This document shows, in pieces, positions 50,978 through 59,749 of a stretch of DNA of 64,000 bases. Within the stretch, counting starts at the first letter, position 1; each line of letters starts with the position of its first letter. The position numbers and the translations under genes were made by a program. The DNA is from Parcubacteria group bacterium LiPW_15 (GTDB taxonomy: Bacteria > Patescibacteria > Paceibacteria > UBA6257 > 2-01-FULL-56-20): NCBI GenBank assembly GCA_007375645.1, contig VMER01000002.1, forward strand, positions 1 through 64,000, written 5' to 3'. The notes beneath the pieces are model-generated. The model ran no database searches. It was given only the letters and a program-made list of their open reading frames with translations, and was not told the DNA's origin.

Positions 50978-51964
50978 ATGGCAAAACCGATACTTATTTC
51001 CGGCATCCAGCCCTCCGGCAAGCTCCACCTGGGCAACTACTTGGGCGCACTTAAAAACTTCGTCTCCCTCCAAAACTCCGGCAGATACCAGTGTTTCTTT
51101 TTTATCGCCGACCTGCACTCTTTAACTGAGGAATCCACGCCGAAGGAAAAGGCCAAGCAGATAATGGAACTCGTCGCAGACTATCTGGCGGTTGGGTTGG
51201 ATCCAAAAAAATCCACAATATTTTTGCAGTCCTCCGTTCCAGCGCATTCCGAATTGGCTTGGATTTTAAACACCATCACCCCGATGGGCGAACTGAAAAG
51301 AATGACTCAGTTCAAAGATAAGGGAGGTGAAGCGGAAACAACCAATGTCGGCCTTTTTGATTATCCGGTCCTCATGGCCGCGGATATTTTGCTCTATGAC
51401 TCGCAAGTCGTCCCCGTAGGCGATGACCAGCTCCAGCACCTGGAGCTCGCGCGGACCCTGGCCCGCAAATTCAATTCCAAGTTCGGAAAGACTTTTGTGG
51501 AACCCAAACCGCTTTTGACCGAAATCCCCCGAGTGATGAGTCTCGACGCGCCGGATAAAAAAATGAGCAAGTCCCGCCCGGGCGGTTGTGTGTTCTTGGA
51601 TGATTCCCCGGAAGAGATAAAAGAAAAAGTTAAGCGCGCAGTCACGGATTCCGAATCGGTTATCCGCTACGACGCCAAGAACAAGCCCGCGATTTCTAAC
51701 CTCATGCGTCTTTACGGAGCGCTCTCCGGAGACTTGATGCCGGACCTTGAGAAGAAATTCCAAAATATGAATTATTCGGAACTAAAACTCGGACTCGCGA
51801 ACACCATCGCCAACTATTTTGCTCCCTTCCGCGCCAAAAAAGCAGCGCTCAGAAAACAGCCGAAGATAATAGAAAAGGTTCTGAAAGCCGGCAACGCCAA
51901 GGCGCAAAAGATAGCCGCGAAGAAGATCGAGGTTGTAAAGAAAAAGATCGGTGTTGCGAAATAA
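50978..51964 (+). CDS. trpS: tryptophanyl-tRNA synthetase
   Basis: 328 aa class Ic synthetase. HIGH-equivalent QPSGKLHLGNYLGAL, FFIADLHSLTE, GDDQLQHLELARTLARKFN and KMSKS (DKKMSKSRPGG). Lys/Ala-rich C-terminal tail (NAKAQKIAAKKIEVVKKKIGVAK). A TAAAAT box, with TTGATA 16 nt upstream, ends about 6 nt before the ATG, so a near-leaderless mRNA is likely. Confidence 0.96.
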   Translation: MAKPILISGIQPSGKLHLGNYLGALKNFVSLQNSGRYQCFFFIADLHSLTEESTPKEKAKQIMELVADYLAVGLDPKKSTIFLQSSVPAHSELAWILNTITPMGELKRMTQFKDKGGEAETTNVGLFDYPVLMAADILLYDSQVVPVGDDQLQHLELARTLARKFNSKFGKTFVEPKPLLTEIPRVMSLDAPDKKMSKSRPGGCVFLDDSPEEIKEKVKRAVTDSESVIRYDAKNKPAISNLMRLYGALSGDLMPDLEKKFQNMNYSELKLGLANTIANYFAPFRAKKAALRKQPKIIEKVLKAGNAKAQKIAAKKIEVVKKKIGVAK

Positions 51965-52006
51965 TAAAATCTCGAAAGTTAAAAAACGACGTAAGCCGTT
52001 TTTTTG

Positions 52007-52035
52007 TTGACACAAGAAAACCATCTTGCTATAAC
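52007..52035 (+). promoter_or_regulatory. promoter of the 174-aa orphan membrane protein
   Basis: TTGACA, 17 nt, TATAAC; SD AAAGGAG follows 17 nt later, then ATG 52064. Confidence 0.8.
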
Positions 52036-52063
52036 GCAACTAGTCTTTCGAAAGGAGAACCAT

Positions 52064-52588
52064 ATGGAACTCAAACGAAATGGTTTCCTCTACGGCTTCG
52101 CGTACGCTTGGGCAAAGAATCCCCCCGATCAGACAGGCTCCTTTAGATTCCCTGGGCGGCTGATCCTGTCGCTCTTCATCGGCTGGCCCATCATTGTGCC
52201 GCTCGCCTTCCTCTTTTTGGCAATGGTGCCCGCGCGGGATGGCCTGGAAGTCTGGGGCGCCTGGAGGAAACGCGTTGGCAGGGATGTGCCTCCCGCCTGC
52301 GTTGCTATAATCGTCGCGGCCGCCATCGGCGCAGCCTGGGGAATGATCCTTTGGCTCCTCTGGTCATTCGGCGGAGTCGCCCTCCCCAAGGATCCTCCGC
52401 TGCCGCTTGCTCTTGTCATGCTCCTGGGTCTTTATGGCTGGTTTGTGGGTCTCTGCGCATCCGCCGTTGAAGTCCTGTGGTTGGGATACAAGATCATCCT
52501 GTGGCTGGGACGCAGGATTCTCATCCGCACCAATACCATCCGAGCATCCCTGAAGAAAAAGTTCTGTTTTGTCATCCGTTTCGTGTAA
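52064..52588 (+). CDS. 174-aa multi-span membrane protein, unknown (orphan module)
   Basis: ATG 52064 behind AAAGGAG. Three or four hydrophobic spans (LILSLFIGWPIIVPLAFLFLAM; CVAIIVAAAIGAAWGMILWLLW; LALVMLLGLYGWFVGLCASAVEVLWLGYKIILWLG), basic C-terminus. GC-rich codon use, strong promoter and terminator. No family recognised; the spacing of Trp/Gly suggests a compact helical membrane domain. Confidence 0.7.
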   Translation: MELKRNGFLYGFAYAWAKNPPDQTGSFRFPGRLILSLFIGWPIIVPLAFLFLAMVPARDGLEVWGAWRKRVGRDVPPACVAIIVAAAIGAAWGMILWLLWSFGGVALPKDPPLPLALVMLLGLYGWFVGLCASAVEVLWLGYKIILWLGRRILIRTNTIRASLKKKFCFVIRFV

Positions 52589-52595
52589 CGAAACA

Positions 52596-52626
52596 CCCCG
52601 CGCTTACGACGCGGGGCTTTATTTTC
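52596..52626 (+). terminator. terminator of the 174-aa orphan gene
   Basis: CCCCGCG / CGCGGGG stem, 7-nt loop, CTTTATTTT tail. Confidence 0.88.
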
Positions 52627-52643
52627 AATAACCCGCCAAGCAA

Positions 52644-55600
52644 TTAGCCCTTCCTGAGTCCCAGCCAGGCTTCCGCTCCGTCGAACTTGGTCGCTATTTC
52701 CGCGTCGAATTTACCGCTCTTCTTGTATTCGATTCCTTTGGCGCCAACCTCCATTTTTATTTTTGCTTCGCTGTTTTGAGCCGCAAGTTCCATGTCGGCG
52801 GGGAGCGCGAGCATCAAAAATACTTTGTCTTTCGGCGAAAGTTTGGCGCTCTGCCTGAGTTCTTGGACGGCGCGCATCACTTCGCGGACCAATCCCTCTT
52901 CCTTGAGCTCGGCAGTAATTTCTTTGTCCAATTCCACTTCGCCCTCGATTCCTTTTTTAGACGCAACCTCTTTTACGTTCACTTCGTCGCGGATAATATC
53001 CAAAATTTCTTTGTCTTTTATTATCTTCGCGGAAGATTCTTTTATCCAGAGAGTTTTCAAGGGTTGGCGAACTTTTATTCCCGCGGCGGCCCTGGCAGCG
53101 AGACCGAGACTCGAAACCTTGCGCGCCTCTTTCATTTGCGCGAGAAGCGATTCACTTTTTATTTCCGCGATCTTCGGCCAATCCGCGAGATGCACGGATT
53201 CTTTCTTTTTACCGGCAAAAGACAAAAGCTCCAAATACATCGCTTCGCTCATGAACGGCATAAAGGGAGCGGCGAGCTTTTGGAGATTCAGGAGGGCAAA
53301 ATAGAGGGTATCCGAAGCGGCGGCAAAGTCCTTTTTATCTTCCGCTTTTTGGAAGCGGCGCCTGGAGCGGCGGATATACCAGCGGGAAAGATCGTCCGTA
53401 AATTCCTCCAGCGCCAAAGCCGCGTTTCTCACATCGTATTTTTCCAAAGACTCGGTAACGATCTTCGCCGCCTCCGAAAGCCGCGCGCTTATCCAGCGAT
53501 CCAAAATATTTTTAGAAACCCCAGGCTTCGGCGAAGGCTTCTTTCCGTAGGTGCGGAAAAATACCAAAGAGTTGAATGCCAGCATGTGGAATTTCCTGTA
53601 GCTCTTCAATATCTCCAGCTCGTCAAAATTCTTCGGCTCTCCCGCCGGATTGACGGTGTAGAAATACCAGCGGACCGCGTCTACCCCGTATTTCTCTATC
53701 ATATCCCAGGGGCTTACCACGTTCCCTATATGCTTGCTCATCTTTTGCCCGTTCTTGTCGTGAATGAGGCCGAGCGATATCACGTTTTTGAAAGGCTCTT
53801 TATATCCCAAAAGGGTCGCCAAAGCCAAAAGCGTGTAGAACCAGCCGCGGGTCTGGTCCATCGCCTCGCAGATATAGTCCGCGGGATAATTTATTTTATT
53901 AATAAGCGAAAGCTCTTTGGCCCCGGGAATTGTCCCCTTCTTCATTTGCTTGAACGGAAAATGTTCTTCGGCCAGCGGCATCGCGCCGGAATCCAACCAC
54001 ACATCCGCGACCTCCTTCACCCTTTTCATTTCCTCTCCGCAGGCCGGGCAGGAAACCGCGATAGAATCCACATAGGGGCGGTGCATATCCAGTTCTCCGA
54101 ATTCATTCATCGGTAAGTTGGGAACTTTTACTTTCCGAACCTCGCCGATCTTTATATAGTGCTCGCTCGCGAATTTTTCCCTCGGCAAAAGCGAAAGGGT
54201 AGATTCCAATATCCACAAAGGGTCGCCGTGGCTTACGACCACAATTCTTTTCCCACGATATTTGGTGTTTATTTTTTTGGCAAAATCAAAAGTGCGCTTG
54301 ATAACGTCGGAAAGCGTCTCTCCTCCCGGCGCGGACTTCACAAACCGCTCCATGGGATTCTTAAAGAACTTTCTGTAGTCCCTTACCTTGCGCCAATTAA
54401 AAGATCCCGCGTTAAGTTCCACGAGCCGCTCATCAACGATTATCTTCGCTCCGGTGGTTTTTTTGATTATTTCCGCGAGATCCATACAGCGCGCGTAAGG
54501 CGAGGAGTAAATGATATCTATCTTTTCTTTGACGAGCTTCGCGGCGATCTTTTCGCCGTCCTTAATTCCTTTTTTGGTGAGATGCGATACATGCTTGCCG
54601 CTCTCTTCTCCCGAGGCGATAACCCCGGTCAAAATATGGTCCGCTTCGGTGTGGCGCACAAAATAAAATTGATTCTTGTGGACATCGTTTGCGCTGAGTT
54701 CCGCGCGGCTTCCGATGGTCTTCATCGCATCGCAATGACTGCAGCGCCAGATCGGCAAAGGCGTACCCCAATAGCGTTCGCGCGAAATTGACCAATCCTT
54801 AGCCTCTTTGAGCCACTCCCCGAACCGGCCCTCTTTAAGATGCGCGGGCTCCCAGTTGATCCCCTCGTTTCTTTCTCGAAGTTCTTTCCGAAGCCGGCTG
54901 ACCTCAAAGAACCAGGCTTTCCTCGCGAAATATATGAGTGGGGCATTGCAACGCCAGCAGAACGGATATTCGTGCTCAACTTTTCCGGACAGGTACATTA
55001 TTCCCCTCTTTATAAGATCGGCGGAGATATCATTGTCCGCTTCTTTTATAAATTTTCCGGATCCGGGAAGGTCTCCCGTCACACGTCCTTCGCCATCGAT
55101 AGTCGCGATCACTTCCATCTTCGGGTAATGCGCCGCGACCAGCTTGAAATCGTCCTCGCCGAAAGCCGGAGCGATATGCACGAATCCGGTTCCATCCTCG
55201 GTAGAGATAAAATCCGCCGGTAAGATCTTATACATTTCTTTTTTGTCCGCGCCGGGCACATCAAAGATCGGCTCATAAGAAAGGCCTAAAAGTTTGGCGC
55301 CGGATATTTTTTCCACCGCTTCTATTTCCGGAGTTGAACCGTCCTCCGACTTGGGAGTCGGCGGCGCGGAATAGGACCACAAATAATCCTGCCCAACTTT
55401 ATATTTTGTATAGGTGAGCTTCGCGTCCGCTGCAATGAACATGTTGGATGGCAGGGTCCACGGGGTTGTCGTCCAAACCAAAATATATTCGTTGTTATTC
55501 TTCGAACCCGGCCGTTTCAAGCGAAATTTAATATAGACGGAAGGATCCGGAACTTTTTTATAGACGTCCGGCTGGGCAAGTTCGTGGCTTGAAAGCGCAG

Positions 55601-56156
55601 TCTGACAGCGAGGACAATAAGGCACGATTCTCCGGCTCTCTTTCAAAAATCCGCGATCGGAAATGACTTTGAATATCCACCATAAACTTTCGATGTAGTC
55701 GTTATCGTAGGTGATATAGGGGTCTTCCATGCTGAGCCAGTAGCCCATCCGGTCGGTAAGGCGCTCCCACTCATCTTTATACTTCCAAACCGATTCCTTG
55801 GCTTTCTGGTTAAAAAGATCGATGCCGAATTTCTCGATATCCCGCTTGGTTTTGAGACCCAGTTCCTTTTCCACGCCCACCTCCACCGGAAGCCCGTGCG
55901 TGTCCCAGCCGGCTTTGCGGGGCACATAAAAACCTCGCATCGTTTTATAGCGCAAAATAATATCTTTAAAAGCCCGCGCGAGTACGTGGTGGATGCCCGG
56001 ACGGCCGTTAGCGGTCGGCGGACCCTCGTAAAATACAAACTCCTTCCGCCCCTTGCGCTTGGCCAAACTTTTTTTGAAAGTCTTGTCGGCCTTCCAGTAC
56101 TCCAGAACCTTCTCTTCGGTTTTGGGTAGGCTAAAATCTCCTTTAAAGTCCAACAT
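52644..56156 (-). CDS. ileS: isoleucyl-tRNA synthetase with an inserted histidine-phosphatase domain
   Basis: 1170 aa from ATG 56156 (MLDFKGDFSLPKTEEKVLEYW). HIGH region PTANGRPGIHHVLAR, editing domain with WTTTPWTLPSNM and GTGFVHIAPAFGEDD, ISRERYWGTPLPIWRC with CxxC, and KMSKH in DKNGQKMSKHIGN, then the anticodon-binding domain. Between IGSRAELS and MHRPYVD (about residues 495-677) lies an extra domain: FYFVRHTEADH (phosphohistidine motif), YSSPYARC, VELNAGSFNW, GGETLSDVI and VVVSHGD. These are the catalytic residues of phosphoglycerate-mutase-like histidine phosphatases, all kept. Reading frame is uninterrupted, so the fusion is genuine. Confidence 0.93.
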   Translation of the reverse strand: MLDFKGDFSLPKTEEKVLEYWKADKTFKKSLAKRKGRKEFVFYEGPPTANGRPGIHHVLARAFKDIILRYKTMRGFYVPRKAGWDTHGLPVEVGVEKELGLKTKRDIEKFGIDLFNQKAKESVWKYKDEWERLTDRMGYWLSMEDPYITYDNDYIESLWWIFKVISDRGFLKESRRIVPYCPRCQTALSSHELAQPDVYKKVPDPSVYIKFRLKRPGSKNNNEYILVWTTTPWTLPSNMFIAADAKLTYTKYKVGQDYLWSYSAPPTPKSEDGSTPEIEAVEKISGAKLLGLSYEPIFDVPGADKKEMYKILPADFISTEDGTGFVHIAPAFGEDDFKLVAAHYPKMEVIATIDGEGRVTGDLPGSGKFIKEADNDISADLIKRGIMYLSGKVEHEYPFCWRCNAPLIYFARKAWFFEVSRLRKELRERNEGINWEPAHLKEGRFGEWLKEAKDWSISRERYWGTPLPIWRCSHCDAMKTIGSRAELSANDVHKNQFYFVRHTEADHILTGVIASGEESGKHVSHLTKKGIKDGEKIAAKLVKEKIDIIYSSPYARCMDLAEIIKKTTGAKIIVDERLVELNAGSFNWRKVRDYRKFFKNPMERFVKSAPGGETLSDVIKRTFDFAKKINTKYRGKRIVVVSHGDPLWILESTLSLLPREKFASEHYIKIGEVRKVKVPNLPMNEFGELDMHRPYVDSIAVSCPACGEEMKRVKEVADVWLDSGAMPLAEEHFPFKQMKKGTIPGAKELSLINKINYPADYICEAMDQTRGWFYTLLALATLLGYKEPFKNVISLGLIHDKNGQKMSKHIGNVVSPWDMIEKYGVDAVRWYFYTVNPAGEPKNFDELEILKSYRKFHMLAFNSLVFFRTYGKKPSPKPGVSKNILDRWISARLSEAAKIVTESLEKYDVRNAALALEEFTDDLSRWYIRRSRRRFQKAEDKKDFAAASDTLYFALLNLQKLAAPFMPFMSEAMYLELLSFAGKKKESVHLADWPKIAEIKSESLLAQMKEARKVSSLGLAARAAAGIKVRQPLKTLWIKESSAKIIKDKEILDIIRDEVNVKEVASKKGIEGEVELDKEITAELKEEGLVREVMRAVQELRQSAKLSPKDKVFLMLALPADMELAAQNSEAKIKMEVGAKGIEYKKSGKFDAEIATKFDGAEAWLGLRKG

Positions 56157-56231
56157 TAGTTTTTTTATCATATAGCAAAGTTTTGCCCTTCGCAATTTCG
56201 CGGGGTTTTATATATTACTCAAGTTCCCGCA

Positions 56232-57929
56232 TTAAATCTCCTCCGGCGAGCTAATGCCCAAAATCGACAAGCCGGTCTTCAAAACATTCCGAACCGCGTC
56301 AATAAGCACCAACCGGGCATTAAGCCTGGCCTTATCCGCATCTTTTAAGATCGGCGTGGTCTCGTAAAAGCGATTGCCGAGATTCGCGAGCTCATATAAA
56401 TAGAGGGTAATGTTATTGACGCCGAACTGCTCGGCGCTCTTTTCTATTTCTTCCGGAAAATCCAAAAGCTTCTTTACGAGAGCCATCTCTTCGGGATTCG
56501 ACAGCCTCGTAAGATCATAGTTGCCTATTCTTTTCGCTTTTTTTATTACCCTCGAAAGCCTTGCGAATGTGTATTGGAGGTACGGCCCACTCTGCCCCGA
56601 AAGCGAAAGCATCTTCTCCCAATCAAAAACTATGTCGCTGTGCCGATGTTCTTTGAGGTTGAAATACTTCAAGGCTCCGACACCGACGCTTTCGGATATC
56701 TTATCCGCCTTTTTTGCCGCCATCTCCGGATTCTTTTTTGAAACCACTTCTTTGGCGAGCGCTTTAACTTTGTCTATCACCTCTTCCGCGGAAACCACGC
56801 GGCCCTCCCTGGTTGAAAACTTCTTTCCTCCCTCGGCTAGAACTAACCCGTATTTTATATGGTGAAGTTCGGCCAATTTATCCAGGCCCAAAATATTAGC
56901 TACCGCGAAAAGCTGTTCGAACTGGAATGTCTGTTCGTTGCCTATCACATACAATATCTTCGCGGGTTTATATTTTTTAAGCCGGTAGCGGATGTTCGCA
57001 ATGTCGCGCGTGAGGTAAAGACTCGCCCCGTCGGATTTCTGAATAAGTCCGGGTAATAGATTGTATTTGTCGAGCGGAATGACTACCGCGCCTTCGCTCT
57101 TGACCGCAATCCCCTTCTCGAGCATTTCCGCGATAAGCGGAGTCATCTGACGCTCGTAAAAACTCTCCCCCAGCCAGACGTCGAACTCGGCGCCCAAGAG
57201 CTTGTACATTTTTTTGAATTCCAAAAGCGATTCTTTTTTGAACCATTCCCAAAGTTTGCGGTTCTCTTTGTTACCGCTCTCAAGTTTCTGGAATTCCTCT
57301 CTCGCCTTCACCTCCAGCGTCTCGTCGGACTTCGCCTCATCGTGAAACTTAATATATAGAGCGGTCATAGCCGCGATTGGCTCTTTCTCTATTTCCTTTC
57401 TATTCCCCCAGAGTTTGTAGGCCACAATAAGCTTACCGAACTGCGTCCCCCAGTCGCCCAAATAATTCCAGCGGACCACTTTGTAACCCAAGGCTTCGAA
57501 GACATTCGCGAGCGAATCGCCGAGGATGGTGTTTCGCAAATGCCCCACATGCATCGGTTTCGCGATATTATTGGAAGAATGCTCCACTATTATCCTTTTT
57601 CCTTTTCCGATGTTGCTCCGGCCAAACTTCTTTTTATTTTTATAAATTGCGAGTAGCTCTTTGCGCAGAAACTCATCCGAAAGCCAGAAATTCAAAAATC
57701 CGGGCGCCACGGTTTCGATTTTCGAAAAAAGTCCTTTGGGCGCGGAGTTCAAAATTTTCTCTTTAAGTTCTTCGGCAATATTAAGCGGAGCCTTCTTCTC
57801 TATCGGCGCAAGCCGCATAGCAACGTTCGTGGAATAATGGCCAAACTCGGAATGTGCGGGAATGGAAATCTCCGCCGGAAATCCGGATGGTATAAATTCT
57901 TTTATTGTTTTTTCTATTAATTCTTTCAT
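56232..57929 (-). CDS. argS: arginyl-tRNA synthetase
   Basis: 565 aa from ATG 57929 (MKELIEKTIKEF). N-terminal Add-1 domain, HIGH-equivalent IAKPMHVGHLRNTILGDSLANVFEALGYKVVRWNYLGDWGTQFG, KFSTREGRVVSAEEVID in place of KMSKS, and the DALR anticodon-binding domain at the end. Frame is open upstream to 58043, but that region is rich in Arg/Gly and overlaps a divergent promoter, so the shorter start is chosen. Confidence 0.95.
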   Translation of the reverse strand: MKELIEKTIKEFIPSGFPAEISIPAHSEFGHYSTNVAMRLAPIEKKAPLNIAEELKEKILNSAPKGLFSKIETVAPGFLNFWLSDEFLRKELLAIYKNKKKFGRSNIGKGKRIIVEHSSNNIAKPMHVGHLRNTILGDSLANVFEALGYKVVRWNYLGDWGTQFGKLIVAYKLWGNRKEIEKEPIAAMTALYIKFHDEAKSDETLEVKAREEFQKLESGNKENRKLWEWFKKESLLEFKKMYKLLGAEFDVWLGESFYERQMTPLIAEMLEKGIAVKSEGAVVIPLDKYNLLPGLIQKSDGASLYLTRDIANIRYRLKKYKPAKILYVIGNEQTFQFEQLFAVANILGLDKLAELHHIKYGLVLAEGGKKFSTREGRVVSAEEVIDKVKALAKEVVSKKNPEMAAKKADKISESVGVGALKYFNLKEHRHSDIVFDWEKMLSLSGQSGPYLQYTFARLSRVIKKAKRIGNYDLTRLSNPEEMALVKKLLDFPEEIEKSAEQFGVNNITLYLYELANLGNRFYETTPILKDADKARLNARLVLIDAVRNVLKTGLSILGISSPEEI

Positions 57930-57961
57930 TTTGTGGCCAACGTATCTCTGCCTTCCGGCTC

Positions 57962-57989
57962 TTGACGAAATAACGCCCCTGCGTATACT
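57962..57989 (+). promoter_or_regulatory. promoter of a small RNA or smpB leader
   Basis: TTGACG, 16 nt, TATACT. Confidence 0.65.
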
Positions 57990-57995
57990 TGTCAT

Positions 57996-58131
57996 TGGTC
58001 TTTGCTTGGGTTGTCGCTGGGCACCGTTCGCACCGCCGCACACCCTCCTTTCTGCGCGTTGCTCGCCCCCCTCGCAAACACCACCGCGGTGATTGGGTCC
58101 CTGCCGGACCTGGTCACCGCCTTTTTTTATT
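57996..58131 (+). ncRNA. predicted small RNA or attenuated leader upstream of smpB
   Basis: About 136 nt between a consensus-like promoter and a strong intrinsic terminator in the 233-nt gap between argS and smpB. GC-rich, C-rich on this strand, no start codon with SD. The last 45 nt form the long terminator hairpin; upstream segments GGGCACCG, CACCGCCG, GCGCGTTGC and CACCACCGC can pair in alternative ways. It may be an independent small RNA or a terminator-controlled leader for smpB (ATG 32 nt after the T-run). No known RNA family recognised. Confidence 0.5.
58086..58131 (+). terminator. strong intrinsic terminator before smpB
   Basis: GCGGTGA, 3-nt internal loop, GGTCC, loop CTGCC, GGACC, 3-nt internal loop, TCACCGC, then C and T7. 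Confidence 0.85.
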
Positions 58132-58162
58132 TAATCGCTTCTTATTAGAATACAGCCCCTTT

Positions 58163-58633
58163 ATGCCGGCCGCAAATAACCGTATCATTAAACGTATGGG
58201 CGCTTTAGCGGAGAACAGAAAAGCTAGGTTCGATTATGAAATATTGGAAACCCTTGAATCCGGGGTGGAGCTTTTTGGTTTTGAAGTAAAGTCTGTTCGC
58301 GCCGGAAGAATGGAGCTTCCCGGAAGCTATGTGATAATCCGCGGCGGAGAAGCCTATTTGGTGAATGCGAAGATTCCCGCCTATCAACCGAAAAACGCGC
58401 CCGAGGGTTACGATCCGACCCGCGCCCGCCGGCTTCTTCTCCACAAAGAACAGATAAGCCGTCTCACGGGATTTTTGGAAACCAACCACTACCTTATCCC
58501 CCTCTCGACTCATTCCAAAAAAGGATTGATAAAACTGGAACTCGGTCTGGCGCGCAAACGAAAGAAATCCGATAAACGTGAAGTTATAAAAAAACGCGAA
58601 GTCCAAAAAAAGATCCGCGCGCGCGAAGACTAA
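58163..58633 (+). CDS. smpB: SsrA-binding protein SmpB
   Basis: 156 aa from ATG 58163. LAENRKARFDYEILETLESGVELFGFEVKSVRAGRMELPGSYVIIRGGEAYLVNAKIPAY is the OB-fold core, and HKEQISRLTGFLETNHYLIPLSTHSKKGLIKLELGLARKRKKSDKREVIKKREVQKKIRARED ends in the basic tail that reads the mRNA channel. Brings tmRNA to stalled ribosomes. tmRNA itself is encoded 1.2 kb downstream. Confidence 0.95.
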   Translation: MPAANNRIIKRMGALAENRKARFDYEILETLESGVELFGFEVKSVRAGRMELPGSYVIIRGGEAYLVNAKIPAYQPKNAPEGYDPTRARRLLLHKEQISRLTGFLETNHYLIPLSTHSKKGLIKLELGLARKRKKSDKREVIKKREVQKKIRARED

Positions 58634-58657
58634 AAAAGGGCGGCTTCTCAGCCGCCC
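58632..58657 (-). terminator. terminator of the 208-aa orphan gene
   Basis: GGGCGGC (58638-58644) / GCCGCCC (58651-58657), loop TTCTCA, T6 on the minus strand. Overlaps the smpB stop codon. Confidence 0.85.
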
Positions 58658-58675
58658 CGGTCCATTCCCGACTTA

Positions 58676-59302
58676 CTACCCGGGTCCCTCGGGCATGTTG
58701 ATTCTCGCTCGCATCCCCCAGATCTCGTCGAAGGCTCGCTGCGAGTCCTCCGCCCTCGCCTTCTTCAGGTTTCTATCCAGAGCGGAGAGATCGCAGATCT
58801 TCTGGAAAATACCTGCCCAAAAGATAGGCGGCGTGCCCATCTTGTCGGCCAGCGCCGCGATGTTCGGCTCCGCCACCGGGACGAACGAAGCTCTCGCCGG
58901 ATACCAACGGCAAATGGATGTCTCGGAGTAGGTGAGAGCGTTGGAACAGGTTAGGAGGGCGAACCCTCCGGCCTTCAGAAGAAAGAGACACCACTCTTCC
59001 TTGTGGTCGCCTTTGTGGTCGACGAAAACTGGGGTCACCTCGGCGCAGAGAGAGTCGTAGCCGAGGCCGGATCCGAAGACCATCTTTTCGGGGTGAGGTC
59101 CGCCTCCGACCCAACCCATTTTCTTGCTGACCACTCCGAAAAACTCCTGAAATCCCGAAGCATTCTTGAGCGGACCGAGCATCTCCAGCGCCTCCTGGAT
59201 TATTTGCGCCCAGGTATTGCTATCGATCTCGTCGTACCAGTAGGGAGCATCCCTTCCCGCAATCACGGAGATTGGCGATGGTTGTCTCTTGGGCGTACCC
59301 AT
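58676..59302 (-). CDS. 208-aa orphan protein, unknown
   Basis: ATG 59302 behind AGGAGG. Soluble, mixed alpha/beta by eye, aromatic-rich (APYWYDEIDSNTWAQIIQEALEMLGPL; GLGYDSLCAEVTPVFVDHKGDHKEEWCLFLLKAGGFALLTCSNALTYSETSICRWYP). Several Cys without a metal-motif spacing. Ends with tandem stops TAG TAA. Promoter TTGATG-17-TATAAC, which is divergent from and 20 nt away from the promoter of gene 59452. No family recognised. Confidence 0.7.
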   Translation of the reverse strand: MGTPKRQPSPISVIAGRDAPYWYDEIDSNTWAQIIQEALEMLGPLKNASGFQEFFGVVSKKMGWVGGGPHPEKMVFGSGLGYDSLCAEVTPVFVDHKGDHKEEWCLFLLKAGGFALLTCSNALTYSETSICRWYPARASFVPVAEPNIAALADKMGTPPIFWAGIFQKICDLSALDRNLKKARAEDSQRAFDEIWGMRARINMPEGPG

Positions 59303-59346
59303 ATGAGACCTCCTATTGTGAAGTACCGGCGTACCGGTCTCAGCCT

Positions 59347-59375
59347 GTTATATCACGCGCCACTTAAACCATCAA
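59347..59375 (-). promoter_or_regulatory. promoter of the 208-aa orphan gene
   Basis: Minus strand TTGATG, 17 nt, TATAAC. Confidence 0.75.
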
Positions 59376-59394
59376 CACCATCCGCCAAGAAATA

Positions 59395-59423
59395 TTGACT
59401 CCGAGTCCAAGCGGTCATAACAT
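59395..59423 (+). promoter_or_regulatory. promoter of the 95-aa orphan gene
   Basis: TTGACT, 17 nt, TAACAT. Back-to-back with the promoter at 59347-59375, the two -35 boxes 19 nt apart. Confidence 0.75.
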
Positions 59424-59451
59424 CTTCCTTAGAACACGAAAGGAGATCCCG

Positions 59452-59739
59452 ATGGCAGACGTCTTCGACTCCGTCGACCCCATAAGCCACAACGAGCCAG
59501 AGATCATCCAACTGCTCATACAGCGCAACTCCGCAGTGAGCGATGAGGAAAGGGCAACACTCAAGAAGAGCTACCTGCGCTTGCGCCCAGAGATCGCTAA
59601 GGACGAAAAGGCGCCGGCGTCTCTCGTCCCGGCGCTCGACACGATCTTCGACGTCATACCCGAAGATCTGCCCCCGAAGTCTCTCTGGGAACGAATCGGT
59701 GGATGGATCGAGCGAACCCTTTTCAATTTCGGTCCGTAA
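59452..59739 (+). CDS. 95-aa acidic orphan protein, unknown
   Basis: ATG 59452 behind AAAGGAGA (MADVFDSVDPISHNEPEIIQLL). Acidic, predicted helical, with two possible helix-hairpin segments (NSAVSDEERATLKKSYLRLRPEIAKDEK and PKSLWERIGGWIERTLFNFGP). Own promoter and terminator. No family recognised; the terminal amphipathic WERIGGWIERTLF could contact a membrane or partner. Confidence 0.65.
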   Translation: MADVFDSVDPISHNEPEIIQLLIQRNSAVSDEERATLKKSYLRLRPEIAKDEKAPASLVPALDTIFDVIPEDLPPKSLWERIGGWIERTLFNFGP

Positions 59740-59749
59740 CCGGATCCGA

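Noticed and set aside
52776..54116. 446-aa open frame on the plus strand
   Set aside because: Antisense shadow of ileS: low-complexity Arg/Phe-rich translation, no SD or promoter, while the minus strand encodes clear synthetase motifs.
58021..58131. Possible SRP (4.5S) RNA on the minus strand, because CAGGTCCGGCAGGGACC resembles the conserved CAGGTCCGGAAGGAAGCAGCC motif
   Set aside because: The GGAA tetraloop and the AGCAGC side of the internal loop are missing, there is no closing helix on the 5' side, and the strong promoter and terminator are on the other strand.
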